Assembly (NCBI RefSeq): GCF_947331445.1
Contig: NZ_CAMZOG010000003.1
Location: 1 to 64,000 of the forward strand
Origin: Parendozoicomonas sp. Alg238-R29
GTDB taxonomy: Bacteria; Pseudomonadota; Gammaproteobacteria; Pseudomonadales; Endozoicomonadaceae
Reading direction: 5' to 3'
DNA length: 64,000 bases
Shown: in pieces, positions 45,158-55,648 of the stretch
Position numbering within the stretch: position 1 is the first letter of the stretch
Layout: every line of letters starts with the position of its first letter
The notes under the pieces: model-generated
The model's database searches: none
What the model saw: the letters and a program-made list of their open reading frames with translations, nothing else
What the model was told of the DNA's origin: nothing
Translations under genes and position numbers: made by a program

Positions 45158-47971
45158 TTAGTGAGCTTCGTCCCAGTTGTCACCGATACCGGCATCAACA
45201 ACCAGAGGTACATCGAGAGTCACCGCTGAAGACATGTGCTCTTTTAAACCTGCAACCACGCAGTCCAGCTGGTCTTCCCGTACTTCTAAAACCAGTTCAT
45301 CGTGTACCTGCATTATGATACGAGCGTCGTAGGTTTCTTCCTGCAACCAGTTATCCACAGAGATCATTGCTGCTTTAATAATATCCGCAGCCGTTCCCTG
45401 CATAGGAGCATTTATAGCCGTACGCTCTGCTGCCTGCTGGCGCATTTTGTTTCGGGCATTAATTTCCGGCAGGTGTAGTCTCCGACCGGACAAGGTTTCC
45501 ACATAACCCTGTTCATGAGCCAGAGCGCGAGTCTGATCCATATAGCTTTGTACTCCGGGATAACGAGCAAAGTACAACTCTACATACTTCTGAGCATCGC
45601 CACGGGGAATCCCCAGCTGCTTAGCCAAACCAAAGGCAGACATACCGTAAATCAGACCGAAGTTAATCGCTTTCGCACTGCGGCGCTGATCTGCAGTTAC
45701 TTCATCAAGAGCAACACCAAATACTTCCGCGGCTGTGGCTTTGTGTACATCCAACCCTTCAGAGAAGGCATTCAGCAACCCTTTGTCGCCTGAAAGATGC
45801 GCCATAATACGCAGTTCGATCTGGGAGTAATCTGCGGCCACCAGTTTATAACCTGGCTTAGTAACAAATGCCTGACGAATACGGCGACCTTCCCCAGAAC
45901 GCACCGGAATATTTTGCAGGTTGGGATCAGAAGACGACAAACGTCCTGTAGCAGTCACGGCCTGATGATAAGAAGTATGAACACGCCCGGTAGAAGGCTT
46001 GATCATCTGAGGGAGCTTATCGGTATAAGTGGACTTCAGCTTGCTCAGGCTTCTATGTTCAAGAATTAGCCTTGGCAATTCATAATTATTTGCCAGTTCC
46101 ACCAACACGTCTTCAGCGGTGGAAGGTTGCCCCTTGGGAGTTTTCTTAATAACCGGAAGGCACTGCTTTTCGAACAACAAAACCTGAAGCTGCTTGGGAG
46201 AGGAAAGGTTGAACTCTTCTCCAGCTTCCTTCCATGCCTGGCTCTGAATCTCCTGAAGTCGTTCGCCAATTTCCAGACTCTGTTGACCTAGTCGGTTGGC
46301 ATCAATCAAAGCGCCATTGCGTTCAATACGAGAAAGAATGGGGACGAGAGGAAGTTCAAAGCTGTTGAAAACATCCACCAGCTTTGGGTGTTTCTCAAGT
46401 TGTGGCCAGAGAGCCTGATGCAAACGAAGAGTAATATCGGCATCTTCTGCAGCGTAAGGGCCAGCCTGCTCCAGAGCAATCTGGTTAAAGGTCAGCTGCT
46501 TGGCACCTTTACCGGCAATATCCTCAAAGTGAACGGTATCTACACCCAGATATTTCTTCGCCAGACTATCCATATCGTGGCGGGTACCGGTGGAATCCAG
46601 CACATACGACTCCAGCATGGTATCAAAGGCAATGCCTTTCAGGTCGATATCATAACGAGCCAGAACACTACGATCGTATTTCAGGTTCTGCCCAACTTTA
46701 GGGTGTTTATCGTTTTCCAGCAGAGGCTTGAGGGCTTCAAGAACAGCGTCTCTATCCAGCTGTTTGGGCGCATCCAGATAATCGTGGGCCAGAGGAACAT
46801 AAGCAGCCTTGCCCGCTTCAACAGCAAAAGAAACACCAACAATGTCGGCTTCCATATAATCCAGGCTGGTTGTTTCCGTATCAAAGGCAAACAATTCAGC
46901 AGACTTCAACTGCTCCAGCCAGAAATCAAAACGCTCCTGCTCCAGAATAGTTTCATAACTGGTTTCGATGGCTGCAGGTATTTCGATTTCATCATCCACT
47001 TCAACAGAAGCCGGAGCAGAAGAAGCGGCTGATGTTTTAGCTGGCTTGTCAGAACTACCACTCTTCAGCTCTTTAACCCAGCCACGAAACTCCAGCTCTT
47101 CAAAGTACTTCAGCAGCTGATCTTTATCTTCTTCACTGGGAACAAGATCATCAAGAGTACAACCCAGATCCAGATCGGTACGGATTGTTGCCAGCTCATA
47201 AGACAGATAAGCCTGCTCTTTATTGTCTTCCAGCTTTTTGCCCATGGTCTTTGAACCACGAAAACCAAGCTCTGCCACTTTATCAATATTGGCGTAAATA
47301 GTGTCCAGGCCACCCAACCCCTGTAGCAAAGCCAGTGCTGTTTTGTTACCGACACCCGGAACACCAGGAATGTTATCAACCTTGTCTCCCATCAGAGCCA
47401 GGAAGTCGATTATCAATTCTGGGCCGATACCAAATTTTTCATGAACACCAGGAATATCCATTACATAGTTGGACATAGTGTTCACCAGGGTCACATGGTC
47501 GTTTACCAGCTGAGCCAGATCTTTATCACCGGTTGAAATAACTGTTTTACGGTTGGCTTCTGTAGCCCTTGTAGCAAGGGTTCCGATCACGTCATCAGCT
47601 TCAACACCTTCAATCACCAGCATTGGCATACTGGTTGCGCGAATAATTTCGTAGAGTGGCTCAACCTGACAACGCAAATCATCAGGCATTGGAGGGCGTT
47701 GGGCTTTGTATTCCGGATAAATATCATCCCGGAAGGTTTTCCCTTTCGCATCAAATATCACTACAACCGTGCTGCCCGGATAATCCGCTTGCAGTCGACG
47801 CAACATACCAACAACACCTTTCACAGCGCCGGTTGGCATGCCTTTAGAATTGGTCAGTGGCGGAAGGGCGTGAAAGGCTCTGTAGAGATAGGATGAGCCA
47901 TCGACAAGGACCAGAGGTTTCTGATCGTGCCCCTCTTCAGTGAGACCGGTGGAGTCTTGTAGATCAGTCAT
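45158..47971 (-). CDS. polA: DNA polymerase I
   Basis: PolA fills gaps and removes RNA primers. The ATG at 47971 follows AAGGAA and gives 937 residues; the longer frame to 47992 lacks this. Domains in order are the 5'-3' exonuclease (about 20-285; [20 protein letters not shown] and [12 protein letters not shown]), the 3'-5' proofreading domain ([12 protein letters not shown] near 365) and the polymerase (motif [16 protein letters not shown], motif [17 protein letters not shown], motif [12 protein letters not shown]). All three activities look intact. Confidence 0.97.
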   Translation of the reverse strand: MTDLQDSTGLTEEGHDQKPLVLVDGSSYLYRAFHALPPLTNSKGMPTGAVKGVVGMLRRLQADYPGSTVVVIFDAKGKTFRDDIYPEYKAQRPPMPDDLRCQVEPLYEIIRATSMPMLVIEGVEADDVIGTLATRATEANRKTVISTGDKDLAQLVNDHVTLVNTMSNYVMDIPGVHEKFGIGPELIIDFLALMGDKVDNIPGVPGVGNKTALALLQGLGGLDTIYANIDKVAELGFRGSKTMGKKLEDNKEQAYLSYELATIRTDLDLGCTLDDLVPSEEDKDQLLKYFEELEFRGWVKELKSGSSDKPAKTSAASSAPASVEVDDEIEIPAAIETSYETILEQERFDFWLEQLKSAELFAFDTETTSLDYMEADIVGVSFAVEAGKAAYVPLAHDYLDAPKQLDRDAVLEALKPLLENDKHPKVGQNLKYDRSVLARYDIDLKGIAFDTMLESYVLDSTGTRHDMDSLAKKYLGVDTVHFEDIAGKGAKQLTFNQIALEQAGPYAAEDADITLRLHQALWPQLEKHPKLVDVFNSFELPLVPILSRIERNGALIDANRLGQQSLEIGERLQEIQSQAWKEAGEEFNLSSPKQLQVLLFEKQCLPVIKKTPKGQPSTAEDVLVELANNYELPRLILEHRSLSKLKSTYTDKLPQMIKPSTGRVHTSYHQAVTATGRLSSSDPNLQNIPVRSGEGRRIRQAFVTKPGYKLVAADYSQIELRIMAHLSGDKGLLNAFSEGLDVHKATAAEVFGVALDEVTADQRRSAKAINFGLIYGMSAFGLAKQLGIPRGDAQKYVELYFARYPGVQSYMDQTRALAHEQGYVETLSGRRLHLPEINARNKMRQQAAERTAINAPMQGTAADIIKAAMISVDNWLQEETYDARIIMQVHDELVLEVREDQLDCVVAGLKEHMSSAVTLDVPLVVDAGIGDNWDEAH

Positions 47972-48232
47972 TGTCTTCCTTGTTGTTCCCAACTTATGTT
48001 TTCCACCTAAAGTTGCTTACCCGCTCACGAAGATAAACATCAAAAGAGGTGCCATTTAAAGATTCGTTTCAGTGATTAATCCGGTCGCTATCCCGCGATA
48101 GTTGAAGGTAGAATGACCGCGGGCAAACACCGGTTCGGGCTATTCTAGACCAGCACGCTTTGCACAGACACCTGTCTGACTGTGTGAATTGAGAAATTAC
48201 CATCCCGGCCGGTCATTTATTGGGGTAAAAAC

Positions 48233-48664
48233 ATGAACAGACTCACCAGGGCTTTTGCGACTTCACTTTTTATAGTGGCTCCAGCCTTTACTGGGTTAAG
48301 TGGCTGCAGTACTTTGTCTTCTCCTGAGAATGAGCAGACAGAGGCTGGTATTCAGCCACCAGTGGCCATTCCGGGGGTTAAGTCTGTTCAGCCTGAAGAC
48401 CCCAAACTGGCACTGCCAACACCGGAGCCGGATTTTGATCCGGATGCTCTGGAAAACCTGCCCGCCGGTACCGATATCATTATCCGCCCAGGAAAAGAAC
48501 GCACCATCCAGGAATATCGGGTGAATGGTGTTCTTTACTCAATAAAGGTGATTCCTAAAGTCGGGAAGCCCTACTATCTGGTTGCCGTCGATAACACCGG
48601 CAACTTTATGCGTTCCAACAGACCACAAATGCTGATCCCCAGCTGGAAAATTCTGGAATGGTAA
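48233..48664 (+). CDS. DUF2782 lipoprotein
   Basis: The 143-residue precursor has a lipobox LSGC (Cys25), a Pro-rich linker and the DUF2782 domain (about 85-143; ERTIQEYRVNGVLYSIKV, then PYYLVAVD and the C-terminal PSWKILEW). The function is unknown. The order polA-DUF2782-thrB is conserved in Pseudomonas. The roughly 260 bases between polA and this gene hold only a small CTATC/GATAG hairpin and presumably both promoters. Confidence 0.88.
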   Translation: MNRLTRAFATSLFIVAPAFTGLSGCSTLSSPENEQTEAGIQPPVAIPGVKSVQPEDPKLALPTPEPDFDPDALENLPAGTDIIIRPGKERTIQEYRVNGVLYSIKVIPKVGKPYYLVAVDNTGNFMRSNRPQMLIPSWKILEW

Positions 48665-48707
48665 TAACCATCCGCCAATAACAAACCAGGAGCCAGGATA
48701 AACAATA

Positions 48708-49703
48708 ATGTCAGTGTATACACAGCTCTCTCACAAGGATTTTTGCAGTTTCCTTTCCCTCTACGATCAGGGAGAGCTGATTAGCTGGAAAGGCATTGAA
48801 GCCGGTATTGAAAATACAAATTACTTTGTGAACACAAAGCGCTCAGGCTCTGGCGAACACAATTTTGTTCTAACAATCTTTGAGTATCTGCCCAAAGAGC
48901 GGCTTCCGTTCTTTATCCAGTTTATGGAATTGCTGGCAGACTCCGGGTTGCCAGTCCCAGCTCCGGTTCACGGGTTGGATGACCAACCTCTACGTGAGAT
49001 CAAAGGAAAGCCCTGCATGTTGCAGCCCCGCTTGCCCGGTCATCATGTAGACCCTGCCGATCTGACAATCACCCAATGTCAGGCTATTGGTGAAAACCTT
49101 GCCCGTATTCACGTTGCTGGAATAGGAGCAACATTCTCTCAGGATGATTTGCGGGGCATGGAGTGGATTAACAAGCAGATCAACCGGCTCTCACTCTTAC
49201 TTCCAAATGAAGAAGCTGAGCTGCAAGCCTCCCAGTGGAAGGACATTACCACCGGGCTGGCCGCTGAACCTGATCTGCCACAAGGCCTTATCCATGCTGA
49301 CCTGTTTGTAGATAACGTACTGTTTGAAGGAGAACAGGTCACCGGCATGATCGACTTTTTCCAGTCCTGCAAAGGCTGGTTACTTTATGATGTGGCAGTG
49401 ACTGTGAATGACTGGTGCCGCCAGCCTGACTCTCTTGAGCTGGATGCAGCCCGAACTGAAGCATTTCTTAAGGCTTACAATGCTGTTCGCCCTTTCACCG
49501 ATAGCGAAAAACGCTGCTGGCATCTGATGCACAGGCTGGCCTGCCTGCGATTCTGGATTTCCCGGCTGTTAACCTACACCTATCCAGAAGATCCTGCTGA
49601 GGATGATCAGGATGAGGTTATCCGGCATTTCAAGGACCCTGATGAGTTCCGGGATATGCTGGAATTGCGTACAGAAAAGTCTTTTTGCCTGACGCTGCCA
49701 TAA
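48708..49703 (+). CDS. thrB: Homoserine kinase (aminoglycoside-kinase-like type)
   Basis: ThrB phosphorylates homoserine on the way to threonine. The 331-residue protein belongs to the APH-fold ThrB type used by Pseudomonas: IEAGIENTNYFV near residue 30, LQPRLPGHH, LIHADLFVDNVLF (catalytic Asp near 201) and MIDFFQSCKGWLLYDVAV (metal-binding Asp). It competes with MetX for homoserine. Its 3' side borders the effector-like genes. Confidence 0.94.
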   Translation: MSVYTQLSHKDFCSFLSLYDQGELISWKGIEAGIENTNYFVNTKRSGSGEHNFVLTIFEYLPKERLPFFIQFMELLADSGLPVPAPVHGLDDQPLREIKGKPCMLQPRLPGHHVDPADLTITQCQAIGENLARIHVAGIGATFSQDDLRGMEWINKQINRLSLLLPNEEAELQASQWKDITTGLAAEPDLPQGLIHADLFVDNVLFEGEQVTGMIDFFQSCKGWLLYDVAVTVNDWCRQPDSLELDAARTEAFLKAYNAVRPFTDSEKRCWHLMHRLACLRFWISRLLTYTYPEDPAEDDQDEVIRHFKDPDEFRDMLELRTEKSFCLTLP

Positions 49704-49767
49704 CCGTAAAAAAACATTTACTCCTGCCGATAAAGTCTTGGATTTCCAAGGCTTTACAGGCGGGCTG

Positions 49768-51024
49768 ATGACGCCATTTTCCTCCAGCCGACAACGAAAA
49801 ATGAGTCTGCCCGATTTTCTGAGCTTCCAGAAACACAGGCAGTGCCGCCCTGAAAGAGCCTTTCTGCACGATTATCCCTACTGGAAAACCCCAGATGGCA
49901 GAGTCCTCTGGCTGGATACACGCAGACCCCATCAGGAGTATATAGTCAGAGCCAGCTCTCTTGAGGAGTTTTATCGCAAGGATATTATCCGTGGAGGAGT
50001 AGCCCTGCTGGATAACTACCTTCCGCCAGCAAAGAGCGACACTCCCATTCTCAAACGCAGAGCCAAACACAGAAAAGCTGTTAAGCAGCTGTCAGCCAAA
50101 CCTACGCATGACTCCAGCTCTTCTGAGTATTCACTCCTTAGTGAAACAGGCCGTGAATCCCGTAAAGTTCATACTGCTAAACACTCCCACAGATACCATC
50201 GCCGGTCCGCACGAGATAATTCACTAGAACAGAAACTAAAGACTCCACCAATAAAGCCACTGACAGATCAGGAATTTCACCAGGCAATTAACGATCTATC
50301 CCTGGAGAAAACAGCCAAAAACTCAAAACCGGTAGCTAGAGCCAAACAAGAATTAAGGTTGGAAGAAAGCAACCGGGAAGCTATGCGGGGCTCTCTGGTA
50401 GAAAGAGTTCGTTACTTCCTTTCCAGAGCTTTGTCGGAAAAGCCACCTACAGAAGAACAAAGCGAACTGAACTGTCTGGGGATCAATGAGAAAGGGCACA
50501 TTGTTCTCACCAAATCTCGTTGGTTTTCCTTCCTCTTTCCTAATGCTCATATCCATAACTTCATTAACATTTATAAAAAAGCTATAGGCAAGCACCTCAG
50601 CGCATTAAACAACATTCGTAAACTTTACGATTTACCACCTTTACATACGGAGCTCCCATGGAGGGAAGGGCAGTGCCACGCTGACGTCATCAGCACCCGG
50701 CTTCAGCATATAGAACAGGCCAACAGCACTGATTTTATGGAGCTGCTGAACATACATATTGAGCAAGCCTATTTCTTTCTTCTCCATCAGGAAGACAACC
50801 ATCATGTTCCTCGAATTATTCAGGAGCAACTGATTCACATGGGCAAGTTGGTGGTTGACTGGATGACAACGGCTCCGGCAGAAGGTGAGCTGATTATTCA
50901 GTATTACCAGAAAGCCCTGAGCAGCCTGAGCAATGATCCTAAAATCCGCAAACGTTGCCCTGTACTGACTCACAAAATTATGGGCTGTGCACAGTCTATT
51001 CTTGAGATACAGATTCGAGATTGA
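49768..51024 (+). CDS. Effector-like orphan protein A
   Basis: No known family was recognised. The ATG at 49768 follows AGGCGGG; a TTG at 49738 and an ATG at 49801 are alternatives. The 418-residue protein is hydrophilic with no signal peptide. A small N-terminal module (KTPDGRVLWL, then SSLEEFYRKD) resembles the start of the next gene product. A basic, Ser/His/Arg-rich linker (about 90-160) precedes a helical C-terminal half (about 210-415). Lack of a Sec signal, the modular N-terminus and the location in a variable slot suggest a secreted effector, but no secretion system is encoded here. Confidence 0.65.
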   Translation: MTPFSSSRQRKMSLPDFLSFQKHRQCRPERAFLHDYPYWKTPDGRVLWLDTRRPHQEYIVRASSLEEFYRKDIIRGGVALLDNYLPPAKSDTPILKRRAKHRKAVKQLSAKPTHDSSSSEYSLLSETGRESRKVHTAKHSHRYHRRSARDNSLEQKLKTPPIKPLTDQEFHQAINDLSLEKTAKNSKPVARAKQELRLEESNREAMRGSLVERVRYFLSRALSEKPPTEEQSELNCLGINEKGHIVLTKSRWFSFLFPNAHIHNFINIYKKAIGKHLSALNNIRKLYDLPPLHTELPWREGQCHADVISTRLQHIEQANSTDFMELLNIHIEQAYFFLLHQEDNHHVPRIIQEQLIHMGKLVVDWMTTAPAEGELIIQYYQKALSSLSNDPKIRKRCPVLTHKIMGCAQSILEIQIRD

Positions 51025-51052
51025 TTCTCCAAGGATTGGAGCGAGACAAAAT

Positions 51053-52870
51053 ATGCCAATTAAAAGTTCTATCGAATCACGGTCACTTGCTGAATTTTAT
51101 GAATTCTACGATAAAAATAAGGGGCAATTCCGCACAGGCAAAAACTCTATTCTCTCGGAAAAACACCATCTAGAAACCAAGGATGGAGGGGTCGTTTACC
51201 TCACCACCGAAGGAACGATTAGAGTTGTATCAATAGCTGAAGCTTATGACAGGGATGAGTCGATATTAAAAAGTTCCTGTGACCTGCTACAAAGAGCAAG
51301 CGACCCAAAACTTAGAAGCCGGGAGATACAAATAACAAATTCAGCTCCTGCCGGGCTCACTCATCACGTATTGGAACCACCCACTAAACCCCTTAAAAAA
51401 CAGTACAATGAAGCAGCTATACATGAAATAAAGTTCCCACCGCCATCAAAGGAAGCTTTAAAGAACGAGAATTCAGAAGAAACTTCATCCTCTCGAAAAA
51501 TGAAATCTCTGTCATCCGTAACTTCTTCTGAGGATGATACAACCATACACTCGCCTATTGTTTCTACAACCTCTCCAACGGTGGTTCACACTCTTCGCTC
51601 GCCATCATTACTATCTTCACCCTCCAGCTCCAGTTCCAGCTCCAGCTCCAGCTCCAGCTCCAGCTCCAGCTCCAGCTCCAGCTCCAGCGAAGACTCCGAT
51701 GCTGAGCTCCTTACAACAAGAGAAGTTGTGAGTGATTCTGGGCGAGAACAATCCCCCAAACCAAAACGTAAAAAGAAACGTCAATCTTCCAAAAAAATCT
51801 CGAGAACCAAAGGTTACTCATCAGATTCTGATTCAGGTACAGAAGTCGAACACAAAAGACGTGTAAAAGCGCACTCCGTTCCAAAAGTATCCCTGCAACA
51901 ATGGCGGGAGCAAAGAGAATCAGAAACGAAAAAAACCATCGAGTTCACCAGATCAGAGTCCGTAACAGACAAGCAGAATCAAGCTGAAACGGAATTTCTC
52001 CGGCAGTTAAATATTCTTCTGGAAGAGCAGGGTCATAGAACCCCGGAAGAGGAAGAAGCATACCGCCCTCTCGTTTACGGTGCTCTTGTTGACCCGGAAG
52101 TTGGGGTTACCTGGCCTCAGGATAACTATGAACACTTTAATTTCGACAAGTTAGCTATCGATACCAGTAAACTTTCTAAAGAAACCATCAACGCCCATAT
52201 GCGCCGCGCTGCCAGAAAACTTCGGGCTCACAGGCTTCACACCCATGAACAAGTCGACGATAAACGAACCATTCTGTTAAGGCGGTTAAATGAAGAACGG
52301 GCCGTAATGAAAACGTTTTGTAACAACCGCGGAGTCACAGCAGAAAAACTTTCACAATGGGTAAGTGGTTACACACCTGAACGATTAGAAGATCTGGTAT
52401 TCAAAACGAATCAAACAATGGATTCTGGCACCACACCAAGTGACGATCTCACTCGCCAGGAAAAGCTTGAACAGGATATGAGGCTTATTGAGCTGCTTTC
52501 CAGCACCTTAGAAAAGCAGACAGACTACAAATCACGATACTCAAAGGTAGACTTCGTCCCCTATAAGCCCGTTAAAAACACAACTATCTGGGCTGATCTT
52601 GAACAAATGACCACAAACACTTCATCCTCTGAAGCCTCCCACCTCGGAGAAAGCGCAACCTACGTATTCTCTAAAAAAGATGTGGAAGATTTTCGGGCTC
52701 ATTTCACCAGCAGGCTGGCAAAGGAGTCTCCTACGAAGGTGTCCAAAAAAGCTATGATGATGTCCTACCCATTTGATGATTACGAAGAGCGATTAAAGCG
52801 CATGAATCGTATGAAAAAACGGATGGAAAGAAGGGAGTGGGAACGATCACAGAAAGTGCACACTTCATAA
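51053..52870 (+). CDS. Effector-like orphan protein B with poly-Ser tract and NLS-like patch
   Basis: The protein has 605 residues from the ATG at 51053, 28 bases after gene A. The N-terminal module (SLAEFYEF, ETKDGGVVYL, IAEAYDRDES) is related to that of protein A. Residues 191-212 are an unbroken serine run encoded by 11 hexamers, followed by acidic residues. A basic patch PKPKRKKKR at 235-243, with KK at 247-248, resembles a eukaryotic nuclear localisation signal. The remaining half is charged and helical. There is no Sec signal and no recognised family. Composition is unlike neighbouring housekeeping genes. A host-nucleus-directed role is a hypothesis. Confidence 0.65.
   Translation: MPIKSSIESRSLAEFYEFYDKNKGQFRTGKNSILSEKHHLETKDGGVVYLTTEGTIRVVSIAEAYDRDESILKSSCDLLQRASDPKLRSREIQITNSAPAGLTHHVLEPPTKPLKKQYNEAAIHEIKFPPPSKEALKNENSEETSSSRKMKSLSSVTSSEDDTTIHSPIVSTTSPTVVHTLRSPSLLSSPSSSSSSSSSSSSSSSSSSSSSSEDSDAELLTTREVVSDSGREQSPKPKRKKKRQSSKKISRTKGYSSDSDSGTEVEHKRRVKAHSVPKVSLQQWREQRESETKKTIEFTRSESVTDKQNQAETEFLRQLNILLEEQGHRTPEEEEAYRPLVYGALVDPEVGVTWPQDNYEHFNFDKLAIDTSKLSKETINAHMRRAARKLRAHRLHTHEQVDDKRTILLRRLNEERAVMKTFCNNRGVTAEKLSQWVSGYTPERLEDLVFKTNQTMDSGTTPSDDLTRQEKLEQDMRLIELLSSTLEKQTDYKSRYSKVDFVPYKPVKNTTIWADLEQMTTNTSSSEASHLGESATYVFSKKDVEDFRAHFTSRLAKESPTKVSKKAMMMSYPFDDYEERLKRMNRMKKRMERREWERSQKVHTS
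51623..51688. repeat. Coding hexanucleotide repeat (poly-Ser)
   Basis: Eleven tandem copies of TCCAGC (one TCCAGT) encode 22 serines. The 6-bp unit keeps the frame, so copy-number change alters only tract length. Confidence 0.95.
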
Positions 52871-52901
52871 CGAACCCTTTCACTCCTTTCCCTACACATA
52901 T

Positions 52902-52937
52902 TCAAGAATGTTATATTATATCCTTCCACATTCTTGA
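52902..52937. promoter_or_regulatory. Inverted repeat and Zur-box-like site upstream of zur
   Basis: Perfect 10-bp arms TCAAGAATGT (52902-52911) and ACATTCTTGA (52928-52937) flank a TATATTATAT centre. The segment TGTTATATTATATCC (52909-52923) partly matches the Zur-box pattern TGTTATA-n-TATAACA. It lies 11 bases before the zur GTG and could mediate autoregulation of zur-znuCB. Confidence 0.55.
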
Positions 52938-52947
52938 GATATTCTGA

Positions 52948-53463
52948 GTGACCACCACTGTCGAACCTGTCCTCCACGAGAGTAGGGCCTACACAGCTCA
53001 CGACCATACTACCTGCATAAACTCGGCTCTGGAGCGTGCCACTGTTATCTGCCAGGAAAAAGGGCAACGCTTAACAGCTCTGCGCAAACAGGTTCTCGAA
53101 CTGGTCTGGCAAAGTCACAAACCTGTGGGGGCTTATGATGTTCTGGCTATGCTTTCCAAAGGTCAGGAGCGCCCTGCTGCACCTCCAACGGTGTACAGAG
53201 CTCTCGACTTTCTGCTGGAACAAGGGCTGATTCACAGGATTGCCTCCCTGAATGCCTTTATTGGCTGCAGCTGCCCCGATACGCCCCACGCTGGCGTCTT
53301 TCTGATCTGTGAAAAATGCCGCACAACCCGTGAACTGGATAGTCACGATAATATCCAAAACCTCAAGAATGCTGCTGACAGTACAGGCTTTAAAACCAGT
53401 AAGACCCTTATCGAAATAAGCGGTCTCTGCCCCTGTTGTCAGGAGGAGGCTTCCGATGAGTGA
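52948..53463 (+). CDS. zur: Fur-family zinc regulator Zur
   Basis: The 171-residue protein starts with GTG. It has a Fur-type winged helix ([20 protein letters not shown]) and a metal-binding C-terminal domain with cysteine pairs CEKC and CPCC plus GCSCPDTPH. Linkage to znuC and znuB identifies it as the zinc-responsive member. The gene overlaps znuC by eight bases. With zinc it should repress the znu genes through the site upstream. Confidence 0.92.
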   Translation: MTTTVEPVLHESRAYTAHDHTTCINSALERATVICQEKGQRLTALRKQVLELVWQSHKPVGAYDVLAMLSKGQERPAAPPTVYRALDFLLEQGLIHRIASLNAFIGCSCPDTPHAGVFLICEKCRTTRELDSHDNIQNLKNAADSTGFKTSKTLIEISGLCPCCQEEASDE

Positions 53464-54247
53464 AGCCCTGCTGTCCCTGGATGATGTTCAGGTTGCCTTT
53501 CATGGGCGAACAGTTCTGGACAATGTTTGTCTGAACCTGAATAAAGGTGAAATTGTTACCCTGATTGGCCCCAATGGAGCAGGGAAAACAACACTGGTTC
53601 GAATAGTTCTCGACCTGTTAAAACCTTCCCGCGGCACCCGAAAAGTTCAGCAGAACCTGCGTATTGGCTATATGCCACAAAAGCTTCAGATTGAGCCGAC
53701 AATGCCTCTGACTGTTGGTCGATTTCTTAGCCTTGCGGGAGCGAATAAAAGGGAAATTCAGAAAGCCCTTTCAAGAACACTTTCTCAAGCCAGAATAGGG
53801 CAACTTATCAACAACCCTATTCAAAACCTTTCTGGTGGCGAAATGCAGCGCGTTCTTCTGGCCAGAGCGCTTCTGCGTAAGCCCAATCTGCTGGTTCTGG
53901 ATGAACCGGTTCAGGGCGTGGATGTTACCGGTCAGCGCGAGCTTTACAAACTGATAGCAGAGTTGAGAGACGAAACCGATTGTGGAGTGCTAATGGTTTC
54001 TCACGATCTGCACTTAGTGATGGCAGCAACAGACAATGTTATCTGCCTGAATAATCATATTTGCTGTTCCGGGCATCCCAGCCAGGTTAGCCAGCATCCT
54101 GCCTATCTCCGCCTGTTTGGAGGGGAGTCTGATGAGTTGGCAGTGTACAGCCATCACCATGACCACAACCATGCTCTGGATGGACATGTGATTGGCAGAT
54201 GCGGCCATTCCCACAGCGCTGAAAACAACAACACAGATTCTTTATGA
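53456..54247 (+). CDS. znuC: Zinc ABC transporter ATPase ZnuC
   Basis: The 263-residue ATPase has Walker [10 protein letters not shown], signature [13 protein letters not shown], Walker [13 protein letters not shown] and the switch His in MVSHDLH. The C-terminal tail carries a His-rich stretch (HHHDHNH and GHSHS), a common zinc-handling feature of ZnuC. It overlaps zur and, by four bases, znuB. Confidence 0.95.
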   Translation: MSEALLSLDDVQVAFHGRTVLDNVCLNLNKGEIVTLIGPNGAGKTTLVRIVLDLLKPSRGTRKVQQNLRIGYMPQKLQIEPTMPLTVGRFLSLAGANKREIQKALSRTLSQARIGQLINNPIQNLSGGEMQRVLLARALLRKPNLLVLDEPVQGVDVTGQRELYKLIAELRDETDCGVLMVSHDLHLVMAATDNVICLNNHICCSGHPSQVSQHPAYLRLFGGESDELAVYSHHHDHNHALDGHVIGRCGHSHSAENNNTDSL

Positions 54248-55056
54248 TTGATTTATTTCTTTATCCCTTGCTGGCAGGCCTTGGCGTTGCTCTGGTTGCT
54301 GGTCCATTAGGCACTTTTGTTGTCTGGCGTCGTATGGCGTACTTTGGTGAAACCCTTTCCCATTCGGCACTGCTTGGTGTTGCACTCGGCTTTCTTCTGC
54401 AAATAGATCTGAACCTTTCTGTGGCTGTGGTTTGTTTTGTTCTGGCTCTGCTGCTTGTCTGGCTTCAGCAGAAAAAGATGATGGCTACCGATACTTTACT
54501 TGGCATTCTGGCTCATAGTTCTCTCAGCCTTGGCTTGGTTGTGGTTAGCCTGCTCGGGGCAGTGCGTGTCGATATGATGGCGTATCTGTTTGGTGACCTA
54601 TTAGCAGTTGGTGCTTCTGATCTGTTCTGGATATATGGTGGAGGTGTTGTTGTTCTAGGGCTGCTAGCACGGTTCTGGACTCCACTGATTTCAATAACTG
54701 TTCACGAAGAACTGGCTCAAGTTGAAGGGGTGCCTGTTGAACGCATACGTTTGTTGCTGATGATGTTAATAGCTCTGGTTATTGCCGTAGCGATGAAGAT
54801 TGTTGGCGTACTACTGATTACTTCCCTTCTGATTATCCCCGCCGCAACCGCACAGCGTTTGGCTAAATCCCCAGAGCAGATGGCTATTGGCGCAAGCATT
54901 CTGGGCATGTTATCTGTAACCGGCGGCATGTGGGCTTCCCTGACCTGGGATACGCCAACCGGCCCATCAGTCGTTGTGTGTGGCGCAATGCTGTTCCTGC
55001 TGGTAATGTCTGCCTCAGCGCTCACAGGAACCCAACACAGACGTCAGGTATCTTAA
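54244..55056 (+). CDS. znuB: Zinc ABC transporter permease ZnuB
   Basis: The 270-residue permease of the ABC-3 family has about eight transmembrane helices and starts [33 protein letters not shown] and the later [17 protein letters not shown] are family signatures. It forms the channel for ZnuC. The periplasmic partner ZnuA is not encoded in this window. Confidence 0.95.
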   Translation: MIDLFLYPLLAGLGVALVAGPLGTFVVWRRMAYFGETLSHSALLGVALGFLLQIDLNLSVAVVCFVLALLLVWLQQKKMMATDTLLGILAHSSLSLGLVVVSLLGAVRVDMMAYLFGDLLAVGASDLFWIYGGGVVVLGLLARFWTPLISITVHEELAQVEGVPVERIRLLLMMLIALVIAVAMKIVGVLLITSLLIIPAATAQRLAKSPEQMAIGASILGMLSVTGGMWASLTWDTPTGPSVVVCGAMLFLLVMSASALTGTQHRRQVS

Positions 55057-55063
55057 TCAGAAT

Positions 55064-55612
55064 ATGAATCGACTGCCGTTTTTACCATTGATGGTTTTGC
55101 TTTTTCTTGCAGGTTGCCAAACTGCTCCACAGTATTCAAACCCAAACCAGTACAGTGCAACCGGACCGGTGATTTCAGCTATTGAAGCAGATATTACTGC
55201 TAACCGCCTGACCCGGCCGACTGGCAACAACGCCATGGAGAAAATTCATCGTCTGGAATTGATTTCCCCTAATGACCCGCTGGCAGAAAAGTATCGTGAA
55301 AAGATTGCCAGACAACTGGTAAAACTGGGACAAAAAGCATTTCTGGATAAGAAGTATTACCGGGCAAAAGTACTGGCTTTACGTGCTTTAGATGTTTCTC
55401 CAGCCTATCCAGATGCGGGATACATTCTTGATGCAATAAGAGAAGCCCAAAAACCTTTGTCTGCTCCCGTTTCATCAGGCCTTCCTACAGAAATTGTTGA
55501 TATTGAGCAGGTTTCAGCACCAGCGTCAGTGGGCATAATTACGGTTACTGTTCCAGATGTTCAGGGAACAGTTGAAGACTTGGCTCCAATAACCACAGAG
55601 CAAATTGACTGA
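55064..55612 (+). CDS. Lipoprotein with a TPR-like helical core
   Basis: The 182-residue precursor has a lipobox LAGC (Cys18). A central helical part (about 60-130; GQKAFLDKKYYRAKVLALRAL) looks like one or two TPR-type hairpins. The C-terminal part is Val/Pro-rich. It follows znuB by seven bases and is probably co-transcribed; whether it serves zinc uptake is unknown. Confidence 0.75.
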   Translation: MNRLPFLPLMVLLFLAGCQTAPQYSNPNQYSATGPVISAIEADITANRLTRPTGNNAMEKIHRLELISPNDPLAEKYREKIARQLVKLGQKAFLDKKYYRAKVLALRALDVSPAYPDAGYILDAIREAQKPLSAPVSSGLPTEIVDIEQVSAPASVGIITVTVPDVQGTVEDLAPITTEQID

Positions 55613-55648
55613 TGAAAATAGAAGCTTCTTTCTGAAGTGACAGGCAAC

